The notes below the pieces were generated by a model that searched no databases, was not told the DNA's origin, and worked only from the letters and a program-made list of their open reading frames with translations. A stretch of 64,000 nt of DNA, from the NCBI GenBank assembly GCA_905178155.1, contig CAJINV010000012.1, positions 429,271 through 493,270 of the forward strand. The letters are read 5' to 3'. Source of the stretch: Amoebophrya sp. A120 (taxonomy: Eukaryota > Sar > Dinophyceae > Syndiniales > Amoebophryaceae). Made by a program: the position numbers and the translations under genes. Of this stretch, positions 20,401 through 31,400 are shown one piece after another (position 1 is the stretch's first letter; each line of letters opens with the position of its first letter).

Positions 20401-21812
20401 GCCCAACTGTGAGCCATGCCGCTAACAGGTATTTACTTGTTGAAGCAGCAGCACGCGGATGGAAAGTTAGACAGTTCGATATTTCAAATGCGTTTGTGCG
20501 TGCAGCTCTAGGTGACGAGATCGTGTTATGTCGCCTGCCCAAGCACAACAGCTGGAGCAAGAACAAAGAAAAAGGCGATGTTGTCAGGCTGTTAAAGTCG
20601 TTATACGGTCTGAAGATCAGCCCACGCCGCTGGTATGACGAATATTCCGGCAGACTCAAGAAGTTAGGCTGGGTTGTATCCGAACACGAACCAGGTTTGT
20701 TCAAGAAGTTTGCAAAAGACAAACAGGGAAAAGAGCAAGAGCTCTGGCTAGCAGTTTACGTAGATGACAACATTATCTCAGGCGAAGATGATGACCTTGT
20801 CGCTGCAGAAATGAATGCAATTTTAGCAGAGTTCCCAGGAAAAGAAATTCTCGCAGAATATGACAAGGAAGGCAATGAGATCCGCGACCTTCTCGGCGCA
20901 AAGTTGACCTTCAACGCGAAAAAGAGAGTCATGAAAATCACTTGCGAAGACGCAATTGATAAGCTGCTTGAGAAATTTCACATGAAGGACTGCCGCGCAG
21001 TAGTTTCCCCATGTTTACCAAATTCCCACGCAGACTTGGACTCGCCGTCGAATTCCACATTTCCGATAAGATCGCTAGTAGGCGGAATGTTGTATATCAG
21101 TTGCGTTGCCCGGCCTGATATCGCATTCGCAGTACAAAGAGTAGCGACGCAGGTAGCTAGTCCAACCGACCAAACGGTAAAAGATGCTAAGCGTATTCTG
21201 GCGTATTTGAAAGGAACCAAATCGCAAGGATTGGAATACAGCAAGCAGCAAGAGAAAAAGTTCAAAGAAATCTACACAAAAGCCGCAGAGCTAGAAAACA
21301 AGGAATACAGAGACACTATTGCTTTCTGCGATGCAGATTTTGCAGGATGTTCTGTAAGTTTTCGATCCACGTCAGGAACAATCCTATATCGACGCGGAGT
21401 TCCCATCTGTTGGAAGTCGAAACGTCAATCGATTCGAGCTACGTCAACAATGGAAGCCGAGTATTGCGCGATGTATGACTGTGTAAGGATGACTATGGAC
21501 CAAGGATATTTGAACTGGTTTTCAGAACAAGAGTCAGGATCTCTACCGTTGATCTTCAACGACAACAAGTCCGCGCTTGCGTTGAGTCAGACAACCGTAG
21601 CCACGAAAAGATCCAAGCACATGAGTCTTCGACTACACCTAGTACGAGACTACGTAAAAGACTTGTGCTATGTAAACACGGATATCAATCTAGCGGATGG
21701 ATTGACAAAACCACTTCCAGGAGAGAAGTATATCCAAATCTTCAAAGCTCCCGCACGAAAAGCTAATGAAGTATTTGCGAAAGCCCACTTTGTTGACTTC
21801 AATAATCTCTAG
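17481..21812 (+). CDS. pol: Copia Pol polyprotein (PR-IN-RT-RH)
   Basis: About 1440 codons, open throughout. Protease active site DSGAT near residue 242; integrase zinc region H...H...CPAC near 380-405, then catalytic D (VDFDFTGP, ~431), D (RSDNAKEF, ~487) and E (QENGKVERYNQ, ~524); a long Lys/Glu-rich linker (~690-850); reverse transcriptase with YSPTVSH (~973), SLYGLKISPRRWY and the YVDD catalytic box (~1092); RNase H with AFCDADFAG (~1281), STMEAEY and LADGLTKPLP. All expected catalytic residues are present. There is no ATG near the start: the frame is continuous with gag across one TGA, so expression probably needs stop-codon readthrough. This is not a sign of infection, only of a resident element. 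Confidence 0.9.
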   Translation: MLHKLQKVRKLFLRLTKTRCYNTNYSRCFSTKFLTKIPPQKNPPQKEQPPGDEPPVTTSHFEEDECVFDSKLDIFNPDSSSLIDMDDLFSNLDKNEDEICTNDAAGPTRQLKGKRKRAELELAEQFATPEMANMTQQVQALESTDREIRKILFPRSHVSDASKAERVEKCNLSQDAVFSIVAKESEQNHSPEYTARKLAHLYSVRESALRKVREANDAHRNKKDEQHRNHETAFNCVDDAICDSGATSHMSGRPEIFESWDDSNPVRITVADGKELDGPGYFGTLKPNALGCKRAIFHPFLPQTLLSVEQLKKEGYRVVFDEGGNYLQSRKTGKRIFLHKGIGTKLPAVALGFNEDPGEKGLLCEEIETESTMMTKAEKMLLDHQRAGHRSLPGIVVRCPACDLAKSKGAQHAKAKKECYKVEKFNDQVDFDFTGPWEPDYWSQRWVLNAIDQATSWPRSFICKSKAEAGAKLQVWINEEGPPKRVRSDNAKEFKEPGSTWKKTAQKQSPPIHTDYSAPYEPQENGKVERYNQTHQNGVRAMMVGVDKRMWSYAARTFSHIFARTPTAKGGESPFEKRFKRKPSIKYFRRFGCLVYAKDHSQKSKLEDRFTRGIFLGYAQENSTYLVGMWSADGRCKKSSKIRFGVHEVKCCKFDESVLVSKIDDLKPDADKLLIDFPNPARLGDSSQLVEPNVPAVDHDQSSRGQDAPRTDRSKDEEDADKRSSKEKETVENDEGKSFEGGEQPEEGGEENQNPNQDWLDLFSEEAPEKSPKQKKKAENGNRKRKSNTVDADEKENETQEAPRILVEGPTRKKLRKKGRGHDKKKRKERNDKGQSRGPRAKKRQKVNLVSSSDLLKDLPMEFEKEAEAIFQIRHELEEDETPYLFGLQHTWAKCLESPDAIKWIESDTKERLALEEANTWRHATAEDIKEMGDKLEIIPTVCIYTKKRDGRYKCRLVALGNRQKLSLQGEIYSPTVSHAANRYLLVEAAARGWKVRQFDISNAFVRAALGDEIVLCRLPKHNSWSKNKEKGDVVRLLKSLYGLKISPRRWYDEYSGRLKKLGWVVSEHEPGLFKKFAKDKQGKEQELWLAVYVDDNIISGEDDDLVAAEMNAILAEFPGKEILAEYDKEGNEIRDLLGAKLTFNAKKRVMKITCEDAIDKLLEKFHMKDCRAVVSPCLPNSHADLDSPSNSTFPIRSLVGGMLYISCVARPDIAFAVQRVATQVASPTDQTVKDAKRILAYLKGTKSQGLEYSKQQEKKFKEIYTKAAELENKEYRDTIAFCDADFAGCSVSFRSTSGTILYRRGVPICWKSKRQSIRATSTMEAEYCAMYDCVRMTMDQGYLNWFSEQESGSLPLIFNDNKSALALSQTTVATKRSKHMSLRLHLVRDYVKDLCYVNTDINLADGLTKPLPGEKYIQIFKAPARKANEVFAKAHFVDFNNL

Positions 21813-21891
21813 GATTGATTGATGCGAATTTCACACAAAGTCATCTCATCTGATTCATTTCGATGATTTAATGTTCATTCGGAAGGGGGAA

Positions 21892-22357
21892 TGTTAGGCA
21901 AGATATGAAATCCACCAGGATCATAAGCCAAGCAAATTCCCTACGACCTAAATTGAATGTTCATTGAAGTCAGGCTCTAAATTTGTCGTTCAAATTTGGA
22001 TCCAAAGTGAAATCAGCATGTTCATACAAATGAACCAAAAATGAAGTTCATTCAAATCCCACACTGTAAGCTAGTGATGATCAACGATGGTTGATCGGAT
22101 TTCTCATAAAATTAGGGTGATTAGAATAAATTTGAACTTTCATGTTTACCCCCTTGACTGAGACGTCAAAATTTGTGTGTTGTTCGGAACGCTAAATTTT
22201 TCCCCACAGGCTGTGACGATAGTCACCATAGATTGATTGCGACTAAGAAACACTGAATCCCACCGGGATTCTGCTTGACATGCAAGATGGCCAGTGTTCA
22301 CACCGCCCGCGTTTCTTCGTCGTTGATTGTCTTCACACCGTAAAAATTCGGTTGACA
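21892..22357 (+). repeat. 3' LTR (inferred)
   Basis: Starts TGTTAGGC directly after the polypurine tract and ends TTGACA, the usual TG...CA layout. About 466 bp. Only its last 163 bp has a partner at the left end. Confidence 0.6.
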
Positions 22358-22763
22358 CTTTTGTAGAAACGGCTACCATCGCCCGGGCCGGCTCTGCATC
22401 CTTCTTTGCGTCCAGAAGGAGACGCGCGACTTTTTCAGAGACACTACCAAAGTGCTGCTCCGCACGACGGGCGAAGGCTTTACGGGCTTGAGGTCCATCG
22501 CTGTTGGGAGACAGAAACGAATGGATGTGACGCCAGGCATGGTGCATTTCCTCTTCCTTGTTCTTTTCAAGATCTGGACTTACTGGGGCACGGGAGGTAG
22601 AGGTGGTGGCTCCAGGATTTTGACCTCCTCCTGCTCCAACTACCAGCTCACTCGAGCTTGCAGACGAGGACGCCAGGACTCCCTCCGCGAGATAGGCTGC
22701 CTGGTAGGCGAGGAGCCAAGCGTGGCCCTGCAGCTGCGCCAGAGGGTGGAGAAGTCGAAACAT
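22358..22763 (-). pseudogene. Secreted CQW-family gene cut by copia
   Basis: ATG at 22763 opens a hydrophobic leader-like start (MFRLLHPLAQLQGHAWLLAY) and the family's Ala/Glu/Arg helical region (ARRAEQHFGSVSEKVARLLL, ARAMVAVSTK). At residue about 135 the frame runs directly into the copia 3' LTR, so the protein loses its C-terminal two thirds. It is not simply the missing front half of 13856-15211, because both carry the 'AVS' segment that is single in the intact relative at 25346-27006. Confidence 0.6.
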
Positions 22764-22897
22764 TTTGTCGACAGATGAAAGCTGTAGTGTAAACACGAAC
22801 TTTTTCTTCTACTGGATTGTAGAAGTCAGTGGTAGCAGGTACGAATTCGAATAAGTTCTTTTTGCAGAGCTACTTTGCTCCGTCGTTGAAGACAAAA

Positions 22898-22988
22898 CGC
22901 GAAGAGATATTGTTGAAATACTGCGAATAATAACAACAAGAAAACTAGAAATAGTTTCCGTTACTGTTATTGCTACAAACAGAGCGAT
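22898..22988. repeat. 91 bp dispersed repeat, copy 2
   Basis: Near-identical to 1788-1878. It lies just upstream of the truncated CQW-family gene. Confidence 0.6.
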
Positions 22989-25176
22989 TCTGATGCAATT
23001 ACAACTACCTGGAGAAATAAAGATGAGTGATTACTCACTGATGGCATATGAGACCGAGACGCGTAGATCATGATTTTAGGCGTAGTACACGAGAACCACG
23101 GTCGTGGAGTGAAGGGAGAGCGAGAGCGTCGCCCTTGTGTTGAACTAACATTTTCATCAACACAAAAAAAAAATCAGATCATTGAGCTATTTAACCGAAG
23201 ATGTGGAGTAGCTACAAGCTGATTTTTTGTGAACAAGGAGCAATACTGATGATCGCCTCCTGGATCTTTATATAGCATTTCTTGATCTGTGGCCTCATGT
23301 GATCTTATCGTCTGTGGATCGTCGTGCGCGCACTTGTTGCTGTGGTCACTCATTTTTGTTCGCATTTTGTTGCAACTGTCTTGCTGGATCTTCAGTTCCG
23401 GGGGTATGAAACGTAGAAGCAGTTTGCCGTTGCTAGCATAAGAACGCTATGATTATAGAAAATTAAAGCACTCCACGAACATACGCGTCTGTGACACTGC
23501 CCAGTTGGTTCGATGCACCAAAGGCAGTCCGGAAGATTTGTCAGGGCGCACAACATTCGAATAACACATGTGAATAGCTCCTCTCTTTCGACACGGCCTC
23601 TCGGTGTAGCTACAGTGTAGCGCAACTTCTTTCTGAAAATAAGCATGTTGTACTTCTTGATAAATTCTGGTGGCAGGTGCAGCGTAGAAGTACCAAGCTT
23701 AACGCGTAGGCGTATGCTTCTCTTCTCCTTCTTATATCTAAATGTTGCGCTCCTGCATGCGCGGATGCAACTTTTTCTTATACGACGGCCTCCTGCGACT
23801 ATATTTTGATTTCGTTTCTGTCATGGTCATTTTGATGTTGTCAATAAATGGAAATACTTTTCAAATCCTTGCTGCTGTTGAGTACCGAAAAACCTCGAAC
23901 ATCTTCCAGTCGAAACTGAATCTATTACAAATTAATTTCATGTTCATATTCATTCATTATGCACTTGCACTTCTGAATATGCTGCACGAGCAGGAGCTAA
24001 CATGTCCTGCTCGTGCTGAGGATACAACATTCTCTATCCTATCAAAGCCAAAAAGTCGAAACGTTCTAGAAATAAAGGCTACATGCCCGAGAAAGCGCTT
24101 CTGTTTCTATCAAAGCCAAAAGGTCAAAACGCACAGATACGAGAGACCACTGCCGACGCTTCCAACGTACGTCGCGCACGCAGGCACAATCATAGAAGCG
24201 AAGGCAATAAAGTCGATCTTCAACTCAATATCATCTGTTGTGGTAGAGATGTGTTGTCCCTACTTTTTACACTATAATTGTGAATGTTGTAATCACATGC
24301 GTAGGTGCTGCAGTATGCCTATGTATTATGCGTGCAGCGGATATTAAACCTTTCATCCCAATCAAAGCCAAAAAGTTAGAACCAACAGAAAGTCAAAGTA
24401 TCCATATATTTATACTATCATCGAAGCCCTACTGGGGTGTGTTCCCGAGGTGCGTGGTCTTGTATCAGACCGCCCTCACGGTCACGATGTCGGCGTCGAC
24501 CACGAGGCCGGGATGTTTCTGAAGCATCATGAGGAGCGTGATTAGCGGCTCCGGATCCATATTTTTCCATAGATCGCGAAGTTTTTTTTAGCAGGCCTGT
24601 TTTTGTCGCTGCTGCCTATCCGATTAACTGAAAGGGAAAACTCAAAAAGGCGCTCGCGTTTTTCGATTCGGCAGCGTTGGCGTGGGTTAGTGCTTCGTAT
24701 GATGGCTGCAACGATTTATCATTTTGCTATATGTTCTTTATATATCGATCGTAGTCTTCCTTTTGCTTTTTCAACATCGACAGTTTTTCGCTACAATGTC
24801 GAAGACGAAAACTCCGTACGATCAGCATTGCAGTTATATTTTCTGCGCCACTTTTTCGTCTCTAGCCCCCCCGCAAAGCACCATTTTTTTCGAACCAAGA
24901 CAAGGACGTGTTCTTAACAATTTTGTTTTATGATTTGATGAGGCGAACCTCCACCACCACATCATGCACATTCGCCGGACCTGACAATACAATCAAAGTC
25001 GATGATTCTAAGAATCGGTTTTCAAAAAATCCACCTACTTCCGGAAAACATCTATCATACACGTTGGCGGACTGCCAGCAAATTTATATCAACATATGTG
25101 CAACGTACTGCTGGCAAAGATCTATCATACACTTCTGCCGGCAAAACTCTAATCAAAAATGCATCACACTACACGA

Positions 25177-25237
25177 CGTAAACATCTAATAGATGTTTAC
25201 GCCGAAGTCCGATCATAGACTATGATCGGAATTCGGC
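25177..25237. repeat. Two adjacent hairpins
   Basis: CGTAAACATCT/AGATGTTTACG (11 bp perfect stem, loop AAT, 25177-25201) is followed directly by a second stem, GCCGAA.TCCGATCATAG with its complement (25201-25237). They lie about 110 bp beyond the stop codon of the gene ending at 25346 and could act in 3' end formation. Confidence 0.55.
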
Positions 25238-25345
25238 ATAAAGCAAACACGCTTCGACTTTTGACAAGCCGAGTGCGTAGTTATCAGACACGCCAGCATA
25301 GAATTAGAAAATCCTCGATCAATGAAGCTACACATGATCGACCCG

Positions 25346-27006
25346 TCAGGCATCTTCCTCGGCAGATACCCATTGGCAGATCTGCGCCCGGCAGCTCAAG
25401 TCTCTTTCATAATCAGCGGTCGGGGTTGGGAACAAAGGGGATGGAGCGAGGCCCGCCGGAGACGTAAGCGTCACGGTGCAAAGTAACAGCGTAAGCAGTG
25501 TCGACGCCTCCAAAACGGCGAAGCGCTGGAGGGTATGCATTTTTCGCAAAAGGATGTCACGCGACGTCGTGTAAGTTGAGATTGCATTACTCGCGCCTAT
25601 TAAGTAGAAACTTGAGTTGAAATGATATTGAGCAATGCAAATACACTTCAGGTGAGGCCAGATGATGTAGTGCTCGTGGCGCCATGCAAAGTATAATTGC
25701 AATTCGTACTTACTACGACCAGTCTACGATTTTTATCCTGCAATGCATAGCGCCTGCTGTATCTCACTGCCCCACCGAGGAGTCGCTCGGATTCCCAACG
25801 CATATCATTAGACTCAGGATCGCCAACGTGCTCGTGGGTCAGCCCACTTATGAAATTTTTTCCGTCCTCCACGGAAAAATCGGTCGTATATAACTCTTGC
25901 CGGCTAGTACGTGAGCCGCTGCCGTTCCCGTAACCAGGAAAACGCGACCTCGTGTATACCAGGCACAGGCGGTCCTCGTTCGGTTTTGCCCGCGGGGGCT
26001 CTTCGATGTCAACCTCGTCAGCGAGGTTTTTAAACATTCGCGGATAGTAAGCTTGCGGGGCGTTCGTCGTCCGGGAACTCGCGTTGCGCAACCGTTCTTC
26101 GCTTTCCGCGCTCAGTTGCAATTTCGAAACAAAAAGCGAGGTGTGAAAGGAGGGAGCAAAAGTAGCCGCGCGGTTCTTCCCCTCTGGTCGAGCAGCGGGA
26201 GCACTGGTACTACTATGTTCTTCTTGACGTCGCTCTTGTCGTCCCTCTTGCCCTTCCACCTGGCCCCTCGAAAGCCGCTGTCTGCCTTCCCTAAAAAACT
26301 GAAATTCTCGCATCAGCTTCTGCAATAGGCCTTTGATATAATTCTGCGAGAGCGGCAGCTCCTGGAAAAACTCGTGATTGTAAAAATAGGACTTTCCGTT
26401 CTCCACCTTCTGGTTCGTAGAGCACGCAAACTTCCCCGGACGCAGAATGGTATCGCTGGGATTCGCGTTGAAAGATTCCAAAAACGCACTCGCGTCCACG
26501 TCCTCCTCCCCAGAACTATGCGACGCTGCCGCGAGTAAACAGTCCTTGCGAAGGAACTGTTGGTCCACAGCCGTCTTGGTAGTAGCCTCCGAAAGGACTT
26601 CTAGAGAAAAATCAGAAACATTGTCTGCGGAGGCGAGCCCATAGAGATCATCTCCCTGCAGCTTTTTAGAAGCAACTACATCAGCAACGCTTCTCGCTTT
26701 CCGGGAGACGGCCGCCGGCGCTCGGCGTCCGCGCTCCGCCTCTACTGAACGGCCGAGGAGGGTAGAGCGAACGGCTTCGGTCGCGGCTTTTCGAAAGTGT
26801 GGTTCCACCGCACGATTGAATAAAGCCTGTACAGCTTCTCTCTCCCTTTTCCGCGCCTCAGCTCCACTGGTGTCCACGCGGTTGGAAGTTGACGCAGAAG
26901 CAGACGACGACGATGCTGCTCCGGCTGCCTCAACGGCGAAGAGGTGGTAGGCGAGAAAGTAAACCTGGCTTTGCGCCAGGAGATAAAAAAGCCGAGAAGT
27001 GGACAT
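25346..27006 (-). CDS. Secreted CQW-family protein, full length
   Basis: ATG at 27006; exons 25750-27006 and 25346-25533; 479 residues after removing the introner. The N-terminus is a probable signal peptide (MSTSRLFYLLAQSQVYFLAY...AVEAAGAA). Then come an Arg/Glu helical region (AEARKREREAV, APAAVSRKARS), ILRPGKFACSTNQ, a Lys/Arg/Gln-rich stretch, LQLSAESEERL, KPNEDRLCLVYTRS, ELYTTDFSVEDGKNF and a final exon ending CRAQICQWVSAEEDA. Few cysteines, mostly near the C-terminus. It is the best reference for this family; function is unknown, and secretion is inferred from the leader. Confidence 0.7.
25534..25749. mobile_element. Introner, family A-like (216 bp)
   Basis: Ends TATGCATTGCAGGATAA and TATGCATTTTTCGCAAAAG. 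The TSD is unclear, but removal of element plus 5 bp keeps frame and joins YSRR to QRFAVLEAS, which then aligns with VWYTMDRHDFAILES of the intronless relative at 13856-15211. Confidence 0.6.
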
Positions 27007-28494
27007 TTTTGTTCTTGCCGAATGTTGAGCTGGTGTGGAGAAGATTTTTGCGTCAACTTCCGGATACCTACTTAAACAATGATGATGGATCTTTTTACGA
27101 CCACCAGTTCGAAGATTTGCAAAAATTAAAAGTATACAAAAAATATGCAATGATGTTTGTTGAGAAGAAATACAACTTGGATGTTACAGAGATCCAATAA
27201 AGAAAACAGAGTTCTTAGCGCAATACTGGATTGCGATACCGCTGACGTCGTAGGTAGAACGAAAAACTAATAGTACAGGACAAGAAGTAGATTTTGCAAA
27301 AAGACCAGCAACAAGCCTCCCAATGCCAATTCCGATCGATGGTATAATTGGTACTAACATCTTCAAGAGCCTATCAATATATTTTCAACTGGATCATGAT
27401 ACGATCTTCATGGGCGATTGTATACTTACACAACTAACAACCGCTCTGGGGAGCGCTTGGGGAGCGGTTTACCGCAGATCACACTCGTTTTGTATCAATC
27501 CGCCCTCACGTCGTCGCCATTGACTTTGAGGATAGGATAATTTTTCGTGCAACTACTTGCTTCTTGCAACGAGATCGAGATCAGAACTGCAATGCCAATG
27601 ATCGCCATGATCCTCGGATATAATTTCACTGATTATGACGACCTCTATCAGATAGTGCCACGTCGAAGTAAATTTTCGGATTATGTCAAGTGTGCTGATC
27701 GTGATCGTGACGACCTAACCCCGCGACGATGGCGACATTGCGGCAGACTGATCGTGTCTGTGCTGCAGTTTGCAATTGCTTTCCTGCAGCGGTGGAAAAA
27801 AACGGAATTTCTACTTTTTAGGGTATAATTTGAAAACAACATCATCGGTACTCTGATGTTCCTTATCAATACTGTTTTTCCACATCTTCCTGCTGTGTGG
27901 TAGTCTCAACAGGCCGTGGGACTTAGTCTACTGATCCACATTACGTAAATATAGTCGAAAGGTCCTTCGTACAGTAAAATTTGGGTGAGTTGTAGTTTCA
28001 TCTTGTTCAACGACGTTCAATACTAGTGGAAAACTATCCTACAGAGCTGCTAAGAAAATGTACCAAAACAATCATCGCACTGCAAATCTATATCCATAGT
28101 ACGTTGTCTACTGATAAAGGGTATCTTGAGGGGGGGAAAGTGAGCGTTTTTTTTAGGGTACTTCTACTTCTTGCCATTTTATTTCTTCATCTTCAAAATG
28201 TAGCCATTTGCTCCATAAAGGTGAAAGATCAAAATCAGGTTTCCGAAACCTTTTGAACCTGTTGCTACTCGGCCAGCAAGCACACGGTTTTTTTTCGTAG
28301 AAAATTTGTATCGTCTTCGTCATTAGATTTCTCTCTGGTACAACCCGAAACAACACCCCATCTTAAGGTAAACATCAACAAAATCCTGCTTCTTGTTCGG
28401 CTTGTATCTCCTCCAAACTATCTAGTCGCGTCGATCCGACCCCCGCGCATTGTCGCTCTATTTCGACGCGTCGCCCTCGGCTTGATTGTCTCAA
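27007..28494. other. Intergenic region
   Basis: No gene recognised. The first 200 bp resembles the upstream DNA of the truncated relative at 2389. Confidence 0.45.
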
Positions 28495-31400
28495 TCATCT
28501 TTTGTTGTAATCAAAATCATCGCTAGATGTTGATCTAGAATAAGTATGATCCCCAGGAGGGTGCTGCGGCAGCGGCTTCAACAACATCCTTGTTCCCCCG
28601 CTGTGATTCATCTTTAAAAACTCCTGATGCCCCTATTGCAATGAAAAATGCCCCCACCCCCGAACTTGAAAGCATTTGTATTGCAAACCTTTCCAAATGA
28701 AACATTCGCCCTCTTGCATGTATCAGCATCACAGATTTCCGATCGTGAATAGCAAAAATTTGTATTGCAAAAGATCCCAGCAAGAGCGGTGCTTGTTATG
28801 CAAGCGATGCGAAACAGCACTAGAATCTGCATCAGAAAGATTCGTATTCCTTTCATGCATGACAAAAAGGTTTCATTTGGAAACTTCGCATCACAAATTT
28901 TTGCAACTTTGGGGGTGGGGGGCACTTTTCACTGTAATAGCCCCCGCTGCCCCGCTTCCTCCAGTTTCATTCTTCTCAACCGGTTCCCCCCGTGCTTCGT
29001 AACCAGTTTCTCCAACTTATGGGACTCTCAAACGTTATATTCTCAACTGCTACATGAATTTGTAATGCAGGAATAGCACAGGTCAAAGGGAGAACCTTGC
29101 GCGTCTTGCATTACAGATTTGGCGCAGATTCTAGTACTATTTAGCCCTCCGAGAATTTGTCATGCGAAGCAGCTTCATTGTCTGGTGGCTCATGGTCATT
29201 TTGCATGACAAATCCATGTAACAGTTGAGAATGTAACATTTGAGAACGCCATACAACTGCAGGCTTGCGCACCACTCGGGTTGCAACTTCGGCAAAACTT
29301 CGCGGCGGAAAGAACTTGGAAGATCAACACAGCCACTACTGCTAGTACCTTCCTTCTCGTCCCTCGGCAGTCCTCCCTGTGGTCCCGCCAGGCTCTCGTC
29401 TTTCCCCAAATAATCTCCCAGCCGGCGGCACGCCGGAAGCACGTCGTGCAACAAAGTCGCGTATCAAATGCAAACGTGTCAGGGTCTGGAGGGATTCGAA
29501 TTTGTGAAGCGACGTCTACATCATGATAAAAATCTGTCATGCATGGCTAGCAAAAAGCAAAAGCCCAATTTCTTGTTTCCGAGACGAGAGAGGATTTGGA
29601 TTTGTCATGCGGACTAGGCATTGGGATAGGTGCTCAAAATCTGTGATGCTAAAGCTTGCATGCCAAACGATCTTGGTCAGGCAAAAACTGCATGACAGAT
29701 CTCGCATTCTTCCAGAGGACCCAGACATATTCGCAATCCATATCGCGTTTAAGTGCAGCTTCGCAAACCACTGCTTCTTCAACTTCATATCCAAGAAAAA
29801 ATCTGTGTTAGTGTAAGTCTTTAGGGAATAAAACAGCATCACAAGTTTGTCTGCCATGACAGGACAAACTTGTTATGCGCAGATACAAAAACAAAGGGAT
29901 AGGGAAAACACATATTAAGCGAGCCGGTCATGCATGTCGAGCATCACAAGTGTAACAACTGTTTGGCATTTTCTGCATCACAGATTTACACTTAAACAGT
30001 TTTTTTCTTGCATACTTCATCAGTTCCCACGAGTCTACTTGATGATGTTCTGCAGCACCTCCAGTCGTCGAAAAGTGCTTCGAGTTCGATCGTTCTTTCG
30101 TCGTTTTCTTCATCTGTGGACCAGTACTGCTTTTGGTTGTTGTGGTTGTAAAGAGCTTCCCTGCCGACTCCACTTGACAACACAAATGCTCGACACGAGT
30201 GGCGAGAGAAGAAGCAGGTGTTGAACTGACTCTACTAGTACTACTTCTGTCAACATCTTCCCCGAGGAAGGCCGACGTCGTGTGAAGAGTAGAATTCGCC
30301 TGCAATCTTTCGCAAATCCTCCACCCCAATTTCTTCTCTTTCGCGACACACAATTTTAAAAAATCCCCGTCCATCAAGGACATGCGCAGTTGCGGATCAC
30401 TGATTTTGTTGATTTCGCTCCGGATGAAGCCTCCTAGTCCATATTGTAAGTCCATGGTTGATGATGATGTTGATGTTCCGCGACAGATATCATTGTTTTC
30501 CAGCATGAATGCTTTCACTTTGTCGAACAAAAACTCCTTGTCATTTTGGTTCAGGTTGTAGTGGTGTTCAAGTAATTTTTGCTGGCTGTACTGCTGGTAG
30601 GAACTATTGCTTTTCTTCTTGCAGTCGTTTTGCATTTGCTTTAGCACCGCATCAGCAACCTCCACTTCGAGGACTTCGTCAGCGAAGCTTCCGCCCCCGA
30701 AAATCGCAGTGGTGGCCAAGTGGAGCTTGGCCAGGTCTTGCTTGTCGAACATTTCGACGTGATCGCGCTGGTGTTGTTGCGAGCGAAACGTACAACTCGT
30801 AGATGCTGGCTGCGGCTCCTGCACTGATAGATTACTACTGGGAGAAGTTGTACTAGCACCGGAGTAGAGTGCCGCAGCTTGTTCCGTAGGACTCGACGGA
30901 GATGAGCCGGGCGACGACGGTGTGAAGATAGCAGAGGACGACGCAGCACGGTCAACCTCACGTTTTGGCGCCAGGAGAGCGGGTGGAGATATCGGTTGTA
31001 TAATCGCCCCGACAGAAAGAAATTCTTGTTTTTCAACATGATCTACTTCGTCAGCATCGACGTCGTTGAAGGGAAAGGATTCAAACAGTTCCTCGGTTCC
31101 GAAAATTTTTTCCACATCTTCCTCCTGCCCCAGCCGAAACTGCTGGCGCGGCGTCGCAAAAAGCGAAGCATCGTCGTGATTCTCTTGCACAGGTTGATGT
31201 TGCTCCTTCTTGACGGCGGGCGTCGCGGGGGTGGGTCGTGCGAGTGCGAGACAACAAGGTCCAGCAGCAGTGCGTGCATGGCTGTCAACGACCTGGTGAC
31301 TCAGTCCTTGGACGACCTTGATGTCGTGGCAATTCTTCTTGTGCTCCCTGGTTTTATCTTCATCTGGAGAACATGGCGCCACAGTAGAGCTCGATGTTTT

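Larger units (their letters stand above)
15276..22357 (+). mobile_element. Ty1/copia LTR retrotransposon
   Basis: Contains gag (16302-17450) and pol (17481-21812) in the order protease, integrase, reverse transcriptase, RNase H, which defines the copia superfamily. A purine-rich tract GGAAGGGGGA (21881-21890) precedes the inferred 3' LTR (21892-22357). Only the last 163 bp of the LTR is found at the left end (15276-15438), differing at three positions. The left LTR therefore lacks its 5' part, and no 5 bp TSD can be paired. The element lies between two parts of CQW-family genes in the opposite orientation. Confidence 0.8.
22764..25345. other. Gene-poor region
   Basis: Holds the second copy of the 91 bp repeat (22898-22988), three CAAAGCCAAAAAG-type repeats (near 24047, 24107 and 24362), and a plus-strand open frame (23742-24347, 201 codons, hydrophobic, from a non-repeated region) with no recognisable domain. 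I do not call that frame a gene. Confidence 0.45.

Noticed and set aside
23742-24347. 201-codon plus-strand frame
   Set aside because: Its composition follows AT-rich non-coding DNA, includes dispersed CAAAGCCAAAA repeats, and no homologue is seen in the window.
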